A stretch of DNA of 40,264 bases, taken from Sphingomonas sp. Its GTDB lineage: Bacteria > Pseudomonadota > Alphaproteobacteria > Sphingomonadales > Sphingomonadaceae. This document shows, piece by piece, positions 23,876-32,185 of the stretch. Position numbers and translations under genes: made by a program. The notes under the pieces are model-generated. The model saw only the letters and a list, made by a program, of their open reading frames with translations. It was not told the DNA's origin and ran no database searches. The stretch is taken from contig JAICVC010000003.1 of the NCBI GenBank assembly GCA_025935515.1, positions 1 to 40,264 of the forward strand. Reading direction: 5' to 3'. Numbering within the stretch: the stretch's first letter is position 1; the number at the start of each line of letters is the position of its first letter.

Positions 23876-24253
23876 ATGGCCAAGCCCGGAACCGTCACTG
23901 GCTGGAAGCTTCCAGGCGATGAGCGCGCCCTGCTGCTTCAGCGCTTCGCCCCTAGGTACGAAAACGTGGTCGCCGATCACGTGACCCTGCGCGTCGGCGC
24001 GACACCCGAAACGCCTTTGCCGCGCAAACCCGACGCGCAGATCGTCGGCTACGCAGACGACGGCGACAGTCTCGAATGCCTGGTCGTGGCGCTCGACGGG
24101 ACGACCGACCGCCCGGACGGCTCGACCTATCACATCACCTGGTCGCTCGGCTCCGGGCGGAAAGCGCGGGAGAGCAACGCCGTGATCCGCGATCAGGGCT
24201 GGAAGCCGATACCCGCCCCCATCGATGTTACTTTGGAGCCCGCCCGGTTCTGA
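23876..24253 (+). CDS. Uncharacterised protein with two HxT motifs (2H-phosphoesterase-like)
   Basis: A 125-residue cytoplasmic protein, not assigned to a named family from memory. It has two short motifs of the kind that define 2H phosphoesterases: DHVTL (His35, Thr37) and YHITWS (His86, Thr88). Each follows a small turn and ends in hydrophobic residues. Many 2H enzymes open 2',3'-cyclic phosphates on RNA. The motif spacing of about 50 residues is shorter than in LigT. ATG 23876 has GGAG 4 nt upstream. The stop overlaps the start of a HAD phosphatase gene (TGATG at 24251-24255), implying coupled translation and a shared pathway. Confidence 0.7.
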   Translation: MAKPGTVTGWKLPGDERALLLQRFAPRYENVVADHVTLRVGATPETPLPRKPDAQIVGYADDGDSLECLVVALDGTTDRPDGSTYHITWSLGSGRKARESNAVIRDQGWKPIPAPIDVTLEPARF

Positions 24254-24741
24254 TGTCCGAACCAAGGCTCTTCCTGGACGCCGACGGAGTCCTCGCCGAT
24301 TTCGACCGCGGCACGCAGCGGCTGCTTGGGATGAAACCCAAGGCTTTCATCGCGAAGCACGGCCGGGGGGCATTCTGGAAGCGGCTTGCCAACGCGAAGA
24401 ACTTCTACGGCACGCTTCCGAAGATGTCCGACGCTGAGCTGTTGTTCGACGCGGTCAAGCATTTGAAGCCGACGATCCTGACCGGCCTGCCGCTCGGCAA
24501 TTGGGCGGCCGCGCAGAAGGTCGAATGGGCGGCCGAGCATTTCCCCGGCGTGCCGATCATCACCTGCATGGCGCGGGACAAGCACAAGCATATGCATCCC
24601 GGCGACGTGCTGGTGGACGACCGGGAAAAGCACCGCGAGGCCTATGAGGAAGCCGGCGTGGTCTTCGTCCATCACAAGAATGCCGAGGACAGCCTCAGGC
24701 AGCTGGCGAAATTCTTTCCGTCGGTGGGGGTGCTTGCCTAG
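24253..24741 (+). CDS. HAD-superfamily phosphatase (5'-nucleotidase-like)
   Basis: A 162-residue HAD hydrolase. Motif I is LFLDADGVLADFDRG (nucleophile Asp8, acid Asp10), motif II ILTGLP, and motif IV VLVDDREKHREAYEEAG. The layout resembles small 5'(3')-deoxyribonucleotidases. HAD proteins of this size are also found as end-processing phosphatases in RNA repair sets. Its ATG shares bases with the upstream stop codon, so it is translationally coupled to the 2H-like gene. The nucleic-acid or nucleotide substrate is inferred only. It ends one base before a palindromic repeat. Confidence 0.85.
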   Translation: MSEPRLFLDADGVLADFDRGTQRLLGMKPKAFIAKHGRGAFWKRLANAKNFYGTLPKMSDAELLFDAVKHLKPTILTGLPLGNWAAAQKVEWAAEHFPGVPIITCMARDKHKHMHPGDVLVDDREKHREAYEEAGVVFVHHKNAEDSLRQLAKFFPSVGVLA

Positions 24742-24742
24742 C

Positions 24743-24818
24743 CGTCATTGCGAGGAGCGAATGCGACGAAGCAATCCAGTGCGTGCTTCTGGATTGCTTC
24801 GCTACGCTCGCAATGACG
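24743..24818. repeat. Interspersed palindromic repeat, copy 2
   Basis: Arms begin cgtcattgcgaggagcga and end gctacgctcgcaatgacg, with the inner pair gcaatccag/ctggattgc. It is the same family as 7396-7469. It fills the space between two convergent genes and could act as a bidirectional terminator. Confidence 0.9.
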
Positions 24819-24826
24819 CTAAGCGT

Positions 24827-25378
24827 TTAGGCCGCGGCCTTGAGGTCGACCTTCTCGACCCACTCCGGCCAAAACACCGGCTCGCGGCTCGACCAGCCTG
24901 GCGCGGTCGCGGCGCTCTCGCTGATCGACTGGAGCAGGGTCCGGCGGCGGTCCGGGTGTAGGTGCGGCAGCGCCGCGGCAGCGCAGAAGGCGCTCGGCAG
25001 CCACGGCCGGGAGGAAGCGCCGATCAGCCGCTCGTACAGGAAGCGGTAGGCGGCGAAATTGGGCAAGCGGTCCTGCCCGAGATCGAACGCCGAAAGCGTG
25101 ATCAGCATGCCGACGAACGGCTCGATCATGTCGAGGCCGCTGTCGTCCGGCACCTGCAGCCGCAGATGGTCGAGCTGCTTGTAGAGACGGGCCTGGGCGC
25201 GGATCGACGCGGCTTCGCCTTCGTCGCGGGCCCAGCATTCGATCGGGTCGCGGCGGCCGTAGGCCACATCGAGCGACCGGCGGATGTAGCGCTGGGTCGC
25301 TTTGGCGAAGCTTGCGAACTCCTTCATTTCGGAGATCAGCATGGCCCCACTCGCCGGCTGACTGGTCCGCGTAATCAT
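24827..25378 (-). CDS. Uncharacterised protein, 183 residues
   Basis: No family is recognised. The product starts MITRTSQPASGAMLISEMKE and is mostly helical, with an Arg-rich early segment (ATQRYIRRSLDVAYGRRDP), a central hydrophobic helix (MIEPFVGMLITLSAFDLGQD) and Trp-containing C-terminal turns. There is no signal peptide or clear membrane helix, so it is probably cytoplasmic. ATG 25378 has GGGAG 8 nt upstream; M13 is a second candidate. The leader carries AATCTGAACGG about 80 nt upstream, the same motif found before the LemA lipoprotein gene. It stands alone between convergent and divergent neighbours. Confidence 0.75.
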   Translation of the reverse strand: MITRTSQPASGAMLISEMKEFASFAKATQRYIRRSLDVAYGRRDPIECWARDEGEAASIRAQARLYKQLDHLRLQVPDDSGLDMIEPFVGMLITLSAFDLGQDRLPNFAAYRFLYERLIGASSRPWLPSAFCAAAALPHLHPDRRRTLLQSISESAATAPGWSSREPVFWPEWVEKVDLKAAA

Positions 25379-25585
25379 GATTCCGACTCCCGTTCCACAG
25401 GCGGGATCATGCGGCTCTATTGGTTTCGAGAAACTTAACCACAGTCCCACCCCCCGTTCAGATTGAATCAGAGGGGAGTCACCGCGTCTAGGTAAGAAAT
25501 TGGCGAGACGCCGGAAAACTGTGGATTGTTGATTATTTGCAACGGCGAGGCATTTTTGTGACGCAGCCGTTACCTTCGCTAAACG

Positions 25586-25804
25586 TTACTCGGGGAATCC
25601 CGACGACGGCGCTGGATCGTCTGAGCTTCCAGGCTGCGCCGCGGCCGGCGGGTCCGACGCATCCATCGATTCATCGCTGCCGACGTCGGCCTTGGCATCG
25701 GGGTCGCCGGGGTGGCGCTTCAGCTTACGCTCGAGCTCGCGTCCGGGCGGACCGGAGATCACCGGCGGGGGCGCGCGGCCATCACGTTCTTTCGCTGCAT
25801 TCAC
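25586..25804 (-). CDS. Small acidic/proline-rich hypothetical protein
   Basis: A 72-residue protein starting at GTG 25804 with GGAGG 7 nt upstream. The N-terminal half is basic (GRELERKLKRHPGDPDAKAD) and the C-terminal half is rich in Ser, Asp and Pro, so it is likely disordered. No domain is recognised, though I recall very similar short proteins from other sphingomonads. A good ribosome binding site and coherent composition support it as a real gene. It is divergent from the sensor kinase gene. Confidence 0.65.
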   Translation of the reverse strand: MNAAKERDGRAPPPVISGPPGRELERKLKRHPGDPDAKADVGSDESMDASDPPAAAQPGSSDDPAPSSGFPE

Positions 25805-25948
25805 AGCCGAACCTCCATCGGTATAACATTGCAGCCCGGAAACGAGCAGAGAGGCTTCGGCGTTCCGCGATAGGCGATGTTTCGACCGGCAGCGGCAGTG
25901 GTTCTGCCAACGGGCAAGCGGCGGTTTCCGGGAAGGGAGTTTTGGGAC

Positions 25949-27175
25949 ATGACGGTGCCAATGCTCATGATGCCCCCACCGATCGCGCGGACGAAGTTCT
26001 GCGACTGGCCGTTCGCGCTCAAGTCGATCGTCGGCTTTTGGCTGTTCTATGCCCTGACCGTTGCCGCCCGCGCGTTCCTCGGCTCCGACCCGTGGACGAT
26101 CCTCGAGAACAAGCTGCTGGTGGTCGGCATCGGCATTGTCATCAATTGCTTCATCTATCTCGCGATCAGTGCCTGGAGCAGCGGCAACAATATCCGTCGC
26201 AAGGCGGTCGTCGCCGGGCTCAGCTGCGCGTTCGGCTCGCTGGCGCTGGGCGGGCTGGTGGTCATGTCCGAGGACTGGATGCGGGAGAGCAAGGAAGAGT
26301 TTCGCTTCCAGGCCCGCGAAGGCTTCACGGTGGTCGAGCAGGGCAACCAGATCCGGATCGAGCGCACGGCGCAGGAGCCGCTCGTCCTGACCATGCCCAA
26401 GGTCCACGAGCTCGATCCGATGAAGCGGGTACGCTACGCGCTGGATTTCGCGGTCACCTGGCTGTTCTTTTTTATCGGCTGGAGCGCTTTCTACATCGCC
26501 AACCAGGCCCAGGCCGAAGCACTCGGCGCGCAGCGAAGGCTTGCCGACGCCGAAAGCGCGGCACAGGCCGCGCAGGTCCGGGCGCTGCGCTACCAGGTCA
26601 ATCCGCACTTCCTGTTCAACACGCTGAACTCGCTCTCGTCGCTGGTCATGACCGGGCGCTCAGATCGGGCCGAGACGATGTTGCTGGCACTTTCGACCTT
26701 CTTCCGGACCAGCCTGTCGCTCGATCCCAGCGCCGACGTCAGCCTGGCCGAGGAAATTGACCTCCAGCGGCTCTATCTCGACATCGAGATGGCGCGGTTC
26801 CCCGATCGCCTGACGGTCGAGATCGACGTTCCGCAGGAGCTCGAGCAGGCCCGGCTTCCAGCGCTGCTGCTGCAGCCGATTGTCGAGAACGCGATCAAAT
26901 ACGGCGTGTCGAAAAGCCGCAAGGCGGTCTTGATCCGGATCGAGGCGCGTCACCTCGACAATCACCGGATGCTGCTCGAAATCAGCAATCGAATGAAGCA
27001 TGGCGGCAAGGAGGAGCTACCGGCCGCCACCCACGAAGGAACCGGCCTCGGCCTCGCCAACGTTTGCCAGCGCCTCGAAGCGCGCTGGGGCAGCCGGGCG
27101 AGCTGCCGTTATGGACCGATGACCAGCGGCGGGTACAAGGTGTCGCTGACTATGCCGGTGGAGACGAATGGCTGA
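25949..27175 (+). CDS. LytS-type sensor histidine kinase
   Basis: A 408-residue membrane kinase. Hydrophobic segments near 25-45, 55-78, 83-107 and 163-187 (SIVGFWLFYALTV through VTWLFFFIGWSAFYI) form the input region. It has an extra-membrane stretch of about 55 residues (EDWMRESKEEFRF to VRYALDF). The His_kinase domain has NPHFLFNTLNSLSS with the phosphorylated His220, and the ATP-binding N-box PIVENAIKYGV, plus GTGLGLANV. The ATG at 25949 is chosen over 25877, as GGGAG is upstream and the extra N-terminus is low quality. It overlaps the response regulator gene by 8 nt. The signal sensed is unknown. Confidence 0.93.
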   Translation: MTVPMLMMPPPIARTKFCDWPFALKSIVGFWLFYALTVAARAFLGSDPWTILENKLLVVGIGIVINCFIYLAISAWSSGNNIRRKAVVAGLSCAFGSLALGGLVVMSEDWMRESKEEFRFQAREGFTVVEQGNQIRIERTAQEPLVLTMPKVHELDPMKRVRYALDFAVTWLFFFIGWSAFYIANQAQAEALGAQRRLADAESAAQAAQVRALRYQVNPHFLFNTLNSLSSLVMTGRSDRAETMLLALSTFFRTSLSLDPSADVSLAEEIDLQRLYLDIEMARFPDRLTVEIDVPQELEQARLPALLLQPIVENAIKYGVSKSRKAVLIRIEARHLDNHRMLLEISNRMKHGGKEELPAATHEGTGLGLANVCQRLEARWGSRASCRYGPMTSGGYKVSLTMPVETNG

Positions 27176-27914
27176 AGCTGACCCGCTGCGCGTCCTGATT
27201 GCCGATGATGAACCGCTGGCTGCCGAACGGCTGCAGCTACTGCTGGCTCGCGCCGAGGGCGCGCAGTTGGTGGGCACCGCCAGCGACGGCGACAGCGCGA
27301 TCAACCTGACCGAGGCGCTGCACCCGGACCTGCTGCTGCTCGACATTGCCATGCCCGGGCTCGACGGGATCGGCGTCGCCCGGGCGCTGGCGGCGCAGAA
27401 TCCGTCGCCCGCAGTGGTGTTCGTGACCGCGTTCGACCAGTTCGCCGTGGCTGCCTTCGAGGTCGAGGCCGTCGACTATCTGATGAAGCCGGTCGATCCC
27501 AGCCGGCTGCAGCGCGCGCTTGACCGCACCCGCGCCTATCTCCTGCAGCGGAGCGCGCAGCCGGCGCCGGGCAAGGCGTCACAATGGCTCGAGGAATTCT
27601 GGGCCTCGGACTTGTCGGGCCTGGTCAGGATCGCCGCGCGCGACGTCGACCGGGTCTCGGCGGAACGCGACTATATGCGCCTGCACGTCGGCCGCCGAAG
27701 CTGGCTGATCCATCATTCGATGGCGGCGCTGGAGGAAGGGCTGGATCCCGAGTTGTTTGTCAGGCTTCACCGCTCGGCGATCGTGCGCAAGGATTTCATC
27801 GCCGGATTCACGCGCAATCCTTCAGGACGCTGGATCGCGCGTCTCGCCGACAGCACCGAGCAGCCGGTCGGCCGCCTCTATTCGGACCGCGTCCGAGCGA
27901 TCGCCGGGCGCTAG
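27168..27914 (+). CDS. LytTR-family response regulator
   Basis: A 248-residue regulator. The receiver domain has the acidic pocket DDE at 13-15, phosphoacceptor Asp59 in LLLLDIAMPGLDG, and Lys in LMKPVDP. The C-terminal LytTR DNA-binding domain is seen in VSAERDYMRLHVG and FVRLHRSAIVRKDFI. LytTR proteins bind direct repeats through beta strands rather than a helix-turn-helix. Its start lies within the end of the kinase gene, so the two form one translationally coupled pair. Targets cannot be deduced, although the adjacent UrcA gene on the other strand is a neighbour worth testing. Confidence 0.95.
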   Translation: MAEADPLRVLIADDEPLAAERLQLLLARAEGAQLVGTASDGDSAINLTEALHPDLLLLDIAMPGLDGIGVARALAAQNPSPAVVFVTAFDQFAVAAFEVEAVDYLMKPVDPSRLQRALDRTRAYLLQRSAQPAPGKASQWLEEFWASDLSGLVRIAARDVDRVSAERDYMRLHVGRRSWLIHHSMAALEEGLDPELFVRLHRSAIVRKDFIAGFTRNPSGRWIARLADSTEQPVGRLYSDRVRAIAGR

Positions 27915-27918
27915 GCAC

Positions 27919-27961
27919 AAAAAAAGACCGCCGCGCGTCCGGGGAAGTGGATGCGCGGCGG
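27919..27961 (-). terminator. Rho-independent terminator of the UrcA gene
   Basis: Arms at 27949-27961 and 27928-27940 form a 13-bp GC-rich stem with one mismatch and an 8-nt loop. On the minus strand the U tract is TTTTTTT (27925-27919). It lies 15 bp after the urcA-family stop. The stem could also slow transcripts from the convergent regulator gene. Confidence 0.88.
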
Positions 27962-27975
27962 CCCCTGGTTGCCGG

Positions 27976-28323
27976 TCACTGGGCGGTGACGATCAGCGCT
28001 GCGGTATCCAGCACCTCGACGCTTGGCCGGCGAGCCTTGCCAATCGCTGCCAGGATCGCCGGCTGAGCGGCGGAGATTGCACCGGAGCGGCATCCGGCCA
28101 CCTCGCGCTCCAAGTTCAGGTCGAGCGGCGCGGCGGTGTCGCAGACCAGCGTCGCAGCATGCGCGACACGACGCTGCAGCTTGCTTTGCCCGAAGTCGGT
28201 CCTGAGATTGAGGTCCGCGTAGGAAACGCGCACCGAATTGCGCTCCGCGGCCTGGCTGACTGTGGGCACCACGAGTGCGGTGCTGATCGCGAGTGCGGCG
28301 AGCGCGGGAATGGTCTTGAACAT
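27976..28323 (-). CDS. UrcA family protein
   Basis: A 115-residue secreted protein. The signal peptide is MFKTIPALAALAISTALVV with a site near SQA-AE. The conserved UrcA block VSYADLNLRTDFG and RRVAHAATLVCDT follows, with Cys61 and Cys78 probably forming a disulfide. UrcA proteins are small periplasmic proteins common in sphingomonads, of unknown function. The gene has its own terminator and a long leader that contains a perfect 11-bp inverted repeat. Confidence 0.9.
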   Translation of the reverse strand: MFKTIPALAALAISTALVVPTVSQAAERNSVRVSYADLNLRTDFGQSKLQRRVAHAATLVCDTAAPLDLNLEREVAGCRSGAISAAQPAILAAIGKARRPSVEVLDTAALIVTAQ

Positions 28324-28340
28324 CCTACTTCTCCCTTTTC

Positions 28341-28388
28341 GCGACGCGGGGCGGCTGGGGAAACCGAGAGGGGATTGCCCCGCGTCGC
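28341..28388. other. Perfect 11-bp inverted repeat in the urcA-family leader
   Basis: GCGACGCGGGG (28341-28351) and CCCCGCGTCGC (28378-28388) are perfectly complementary across a 26-nt loop. The element lies 18 bp upstream of the UrcA start codon in the minus-strand transcript. Confidence 0.6.
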
Positions 28389-28514
28389 AAGGGCCGTATG
28401 CGCCGCGATCGTTAGGCGGTCGCGCCTGGCTCGATGGCGGGGCGGCGACTTGTCGGCGACTGGACGAAGGCCCTTCGTCAGCCGGTCAATCGACGAACGG
28501 TGGTCAGCGGGCGT

Positions 28515-29798
28515 TCAGCTTTCGGGCGGCGATCGGCTGCCGCGGTCGACGATGGTCGCAAGCGCGACATCGTGGGTCACATTACCCACCGTCCGGAAGA
28601 TGTCGGGAATCATCTCGACCGCCACCAGCAGCCCCAGCGGCGCGATCGGAACCCCCAATGCCAATGCGATGGGCGCGATCGAGCTGATATAGCTGACCTC
28701 GCCGGGCAGGCTGACCGCGCCGTAGCTCATTACCGCGCCCACCGCGGTCGCGGCGATCATCTGCGCCATCGTGGGTTGGAGCCCCAGCCAGTGGGCGACG
28801 TAGAACGCCACCGCCGTATTCATCGCCGGACCGGTCGCGCGGAACAATGCAACCGCGATCGGCAGGGTCACGTCGCTGACCTCTTCGCGAATACCCATGT
28901 CACGGGCCCCGTCCAGCATCGCCGGCAGCGAAGCCAGCGACGAGCGCGTCGAGATGGCTACCGTCTGCGGCGCGATCAGGCCGCGCGTAAAGCGACCCAT
29001 GCGCACATCGCCCGCCATCGCCGCCAATGGATAAGCGGCGATCGTCACGAGGATCCCGATCGCGGAGATGATGACGACATAATGGCCAAGCCCCGCGAAG
29101 GCAGCGCCGCCGGCGGCGGACCCGACCGTGAAGGCCAGGGCAAACACGCCGATGGGCGCCACCGCGAGCACCCAGGTGATGACCACCAGCAGCGCTTCGC
29201 CGATCGCGTCGAAGAAATTGACGACGGCCCAGCGCCCGTCCGCGCCGATCCGCGTGAGTGCGAGTGCGAACAACACCGCGAAGACCGTCAACGGCAGGAT
29301 ATCGCCGTTGTTGGCGGCGGCGACGACGTTCGCTGGCACCACCCCCTTGAAGAATTCCATGGCGCCCGGAACCGGCCCCGACGCCGTCTGCTCGACCTTG
29401 CCGAGCGCGCCCTGGAGCAGCTGGGCCGTCTCATGGGAGAGCGGGAAGGTCCGCGTCAGCGCGACCGCGGCAATGGCTCCAAACACCGATGAGGCGGTGC
29501 AGATGATGACGATCCACAGGACAGAGCGCCCGGCGATTCGACCGGCCTGGGCGGCTTCGGCGCTCCTCGCGATGCCGACCACCAGCAGCGCCACCACCAG
29601 CGGGATGACCGTCATCTTCAGGGCGTTGAGCCACAAGGTCCCGACGAATGAAGCAACCGCGAGCGCGTTGTCGCGCACCGCTTCGGCCAGCTCGCCCGCG
29701 AAAATGCCGGCGATCAGCCCGAGGACCAGCGCGGCCAGCGCGTAATAGGCTTGGAAGCTGCTCCCGCCCGCGCGGGACGTGCTCGCGGGAGCGGTCAA
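28515..29798 (-). CDS. Dicarboxylate/amino acid:cation symporter
   Basis: A 427-residue DAACS (GltP/DctA) family transporter with about eight hydrophobic segments. Family features include LKMTVIPLVVALLVVGIAR, the serine-rich hairpin ISTRSSLASLPAML, and GPAMNTAVAFYVAHWL in the substrate and Na+-binding half. These proteins import C4-dicarboxylates or acidic amino acids with Na+ or H+. The start appears to be TTG 29798, which overlaps the stop of the exported methyltransferase (TTGA). No ATG or GTG fits the N-terminus, so expression may depend on translational coupling. Confidence 0.9.
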   Translation of the reverse strand: MTAPASTSRAGGSSFQAYYALAALVLGLIAGIFAGELAEAVRDNALAVASFVGTLWLNALKMTVIPLVVALLVVGIARSAEAAQAGRIAGRSVLWIVIICTASSVFGAIAAVALTRTFPLSHETAQLLQGALGKVEQTASGPVPGAMEFFKGVVPANVVAAANNGDILPLTVFAVLFALALTRIGADGRWAVVNFFDAIGEALLVVITWVLAVAPIGVFALAFTVGSAAGGAAFAGLGHYVVIISAIGILVTIAAYPLAAMAGDVRMGRFTRGLIAPQTVAISTRSSLASLPAMLDGARDMGIREEVSDVTLPIAVALFRATGPAMNTAVAFYVAHWLGLQPTMAQMIAATAVGAVMSYGAVSLPGEVSYISSIAPIALALGVPIAPLGLLVAVEMIPDIFRTVGNVTHDVALATIVDRGSRSPPES

Positions 29799-30553
29799 CG
29801 CGGCTTCTTGAACTTGAACACTGCGCGGTCGGTCTTGCCCCGGATCTTGGGGTCGAACACCAGCAGGCTATGGTCGTCCGCAGGGTTGCGCAGCATGTCG
29901 CTGGTGCCCACCAGGACGAAGCCCGCGCGCTTGAAGTCCGCCGCGATCACGTTGGGATCGATCCGGTGGAGCTTCTCCACCGTCGCCCGGGTGTCGCTGT
30001 TCGGAGCGGCGACATGGTCGACCACGCCAACGATGCCGCCGGGCTTCATCGCGGCATAGAGCGTCTTCAGCCATGCGTCGGGATCCATCCGGACAATCTT
30101 GCGCTGCGGATTCTCCCAATAGACGTCGTGATAATCGAGGTTGATGAGGGCGAAGTCGAACTTGCCCTTGGGAAGGTCGGGCGCCTCGAACGGGCTCGAG
30201 ATCAGGTTTACGTTGGGGTGCTTGGCGGCAAATTCCTCGAACGGTCCGCGATTCTTGTCGGTCAGGAACTGCGCCGCCTGCCAGACCGTCACATGACCCT
30301 TCGGCCCGACGGCGGGCGCCATGATCTCCGACCAATATTTGTTGGCGCCGAACATATCGAGCACCTGCATTCCCGGCCGAAGACCGAAGAATTGCAGCAA
30401 TTGCGCGGGCTTCCGGCCTTCGTCGAGCTTCACATTGTCCGGCGTACGATTGGCCCTGTCGGCAACCGCGGCGGCGATGGGCGACGGAGCCGGCTTGGCG
30501 GCCGCTGGTGAAGCGAAAGCCAGCGAAATGGCAAAGACTGTGGCGAGGCGCAT
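29795..30553 (-). CDS. Exported methyltransferase-fold protein, paralogue 2
   Basis: A 252-residue protein with a signal peptide (MRLATVFAISLAFASPAAA). The methyltransferase-like motif I is FGLRPGMQVLDMFGANKYWS at 57-76 and the post-motif block is AMKPGGIVGVVDHVA. The C-terminal FDPKIRGKTDRAVFKF is shared with the 18927-19679 protein. ATG 30553 has GGGGAT upstream; TTG 30559 is an alternative. It is probably transcribed with the downstream symporter. The function is unknown. Confidence 0.86.
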   Translation of the reverse strand: MRLATVFAISLAFASPAAAKPAPSPIAAAVADRANRTPDNVKLDEGRKPAQLLQFFGLRPGMQVLDMFGANKYWSEIMAPAVGPKGHVTVWQAAQFLTDKNRGPFEEFAAKHPNVNLISSPFEAPDLPKGKFDFALINLDYHDVYWENPQRKIVRMDPDAWLKTLYAAMKPGGIVGVVDHVAAPNSDTRATVEKLHRIDPNVIAADFKRAGFVLVGTSDMLRNPADDHSLLVFDPKIRGKTDRAVFKFKKPR

Positions 30554-30613
30554 GCGCAAATCCCCTTCGGTGGTGAGGACCTTCTATTGCCGCAAGCGAC
30601 TGCGCGCCAGCGT

Positions 30614-32185
30614 CTAGGCGGCGCTCGCCTTGGCCATCGCAGCGACCAGCTTCAGCGCCTCGTGCGCCGACAGCGCCGCGCCTTCCTGCCAGAGCCCTTG
30701 GTAGCTCAAATGCTCGCCGGCGAAGACGATCGGACCCTCCGGCTTGAGGAGTTCGGCATATTGCCCCCCGCGTGCCCCATTCCCCCCAGGGCCGTCCGGC
30801 CACAGCGCGCCGACGCCTTCGGAATAAGGCACCAGCCCCCAGCCGACCGACACGCCCTTGGACAGCAGCTTTGAGCGGCCGGGATGCAGGGCCTCGATGG
30901 AATCGCGGCAGACCTCGAGGCGCTGTTCGTTGCCGTAGCCGGCGAATTTCTGCGGATTGTCCCGGTTAGTCCAGCCCGCGACGTAGGCCGCGACCAGAAC
31001 GCCCCTTGCGGCCCCGAAGTTGTTGGACGGATAGATCACATTCTCATTGGCACGATCGGTCCACGCGAGGCCGCCGAAAATGTTGTCGTCGCTCTCCCAG
31101 AAGCGGGGCGCCTCAAAGCCGACCTTCACGCTCGCCAGGTAATTGACCCCCTTGAGGGCCGCCTTCTTGGCGGGCGAGAAATCGTTGGGAATTTTCTCGA
31201 GCAGGTTGGCGCCGAGCGTGCACACGCAATGATCGGCCTCGGTCATTTGGCTCCCGGGACCATGCTCGATGCGTACGCGGTCGCCGGAACGCCGGATGGC
31301 CGTGACCGGCGAGCGCAGCCGCACCGACGGCTTCACCTGCTGGTAAATCGCGTGGGCGATGCGATCCATCCCGCCGACCGGCTGGAGCATGGTCGATTGC
31401 ATGTCCCAGATATGCTCGAACAAGTAGGGCAAGGTGACTGCCGGGGACGGCGCCAGGTCGTTGAAGGCAAGTCGCGGCAAGGGCACCGGCGCCTGGGCAT
31501 AGCCGCCGCCGTCGACGGACCAGCCCGACGATCCTCCCGGTGCATATCGGCCCTTGTCGTCGAGCGAGGCGTACGGAACCAGGAACCGGCGAACGGCGGC
31601 CAATTCGTCCTTTGAGACCTGGCCGTCGAGCGCGTGGGCGTCGATCGCCTTGGCCAGCAGCTCGCCGAGCTGGCCGCGCATGTCCTCGACCATCCGCCGT
31701 TCGCGCTGGACCTTGCCGCCGAAATCCCAGCCCGCGTTGCGGTTGACGTTGACGAAGGTTTCCAGCCCGACGCCGAACTTGCGCGCGTAGCCGAGGATGA
31801 CCCGGTGGGTGGACGGGATGCGCGCCGGGCCGGCGTTGAAATAAAGGCCGGGCGAGAAGCTCGCGCGCTGGTCAGGCCGCCCGGTTTGGACGATGCGGTC
31901 GCCGTTGCGGATCGACCAGGCCCGTCCGCCAATCCGGTCGCGTGCTTCGAGCACCGTCACCCGATAGCCGGCGCGCTTCAGCTCATAGGCGGAAACGAGG
32001 CCTGAAATACCTGCCCCCAGGATGACGACGGACCGGCCGTCGCCGCTTCCTCCCGGAAGCTTGAAATTCTCCGCGCCCGCGGCAGTCGGGATCGCCAAGC
32101 CCAGCGCTTCCATCGCGAGATAGGCTGCGCCGAGCCCGCCAACCGTGCCGATATGTTCGAGCAGCGCCCTCCGCGTCAGTGCCAT
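30614..32185 (-). CDS. Flavin-containing amine oxidase, Tat-exported
   Basis: A 523-residue FAD amine oxidase. The N-terminus MALTRRALLEHIG carries a twin-arginine-like motif followed by a hydrophobic stretch, suggesting Tat export of a folded flavoprotein. The FAD-binding Rossmann motif is VVILGAGISGLVSAYELKRAG at 53-73, with the downstream EARDRIGGRAWSI. The C-terminal EGPIVFAGEHLSYQGLWQEG matches the conserved FAD contact region. Such enzymes oxidise amines to aldehydes, giving peroxide and ammonia. The substrate is unknown. It precedes the exported methyltransferase by about 60 bp on the same strand, so they may share a transcript. Confidence 0.92.
   Translation of the reverse strand: MALTRRALLEHIGTVGGLGAAYLAMEALGLAIPTAAGAENFKLPGGSGDGRSVVILGAGISGLVSAYELKRAGYRVTVLEARDRIGGRAWSIRNGDRIVQTGRPDQRASFSPGLYFNAGPARIPSTHRVILGYARKFGVGLETFVNVNRNAGWDFGGKVQRERRMVEDMRGQLGELLAKAIDAHALDGQVSKDELAAVRRFLVPYASLDDKGRYAPGGSSGWSVDGGGYAQAPVPLPRLAFNDLAPSPAVTLPYLFEHIWDMQSTMLQPVGGMDRIAHAIYQQVKPSVRLRSPVTAIRRSGDRVRIEHGPGSQMTEADHCVCTLGANLLEKIPNDFSPAKKAALKGVNYLASVKVGFEAPRFWESDDNIFGGLAWTDRANENVIYPSNNFGAARGVLVAAYVAGWTNRDNPQKFAGYGNEQRLEVCRDSIEALHPGRSKLLSKGVSVGWGLVPYSEGVGALWPDGPGGNGARGGQYAELLKPEGPIVFAGEHLSYQGLWQEGAALSAHEALKLVAAMAKASAA

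Noticed and set aside
28434..29492. 352-residue open frame on the plus strand
   Set aside because: It is antisense to the symporter; composition is Arg/His/Gln-rich without a domain, whereas the symporter has convincing family motifs.
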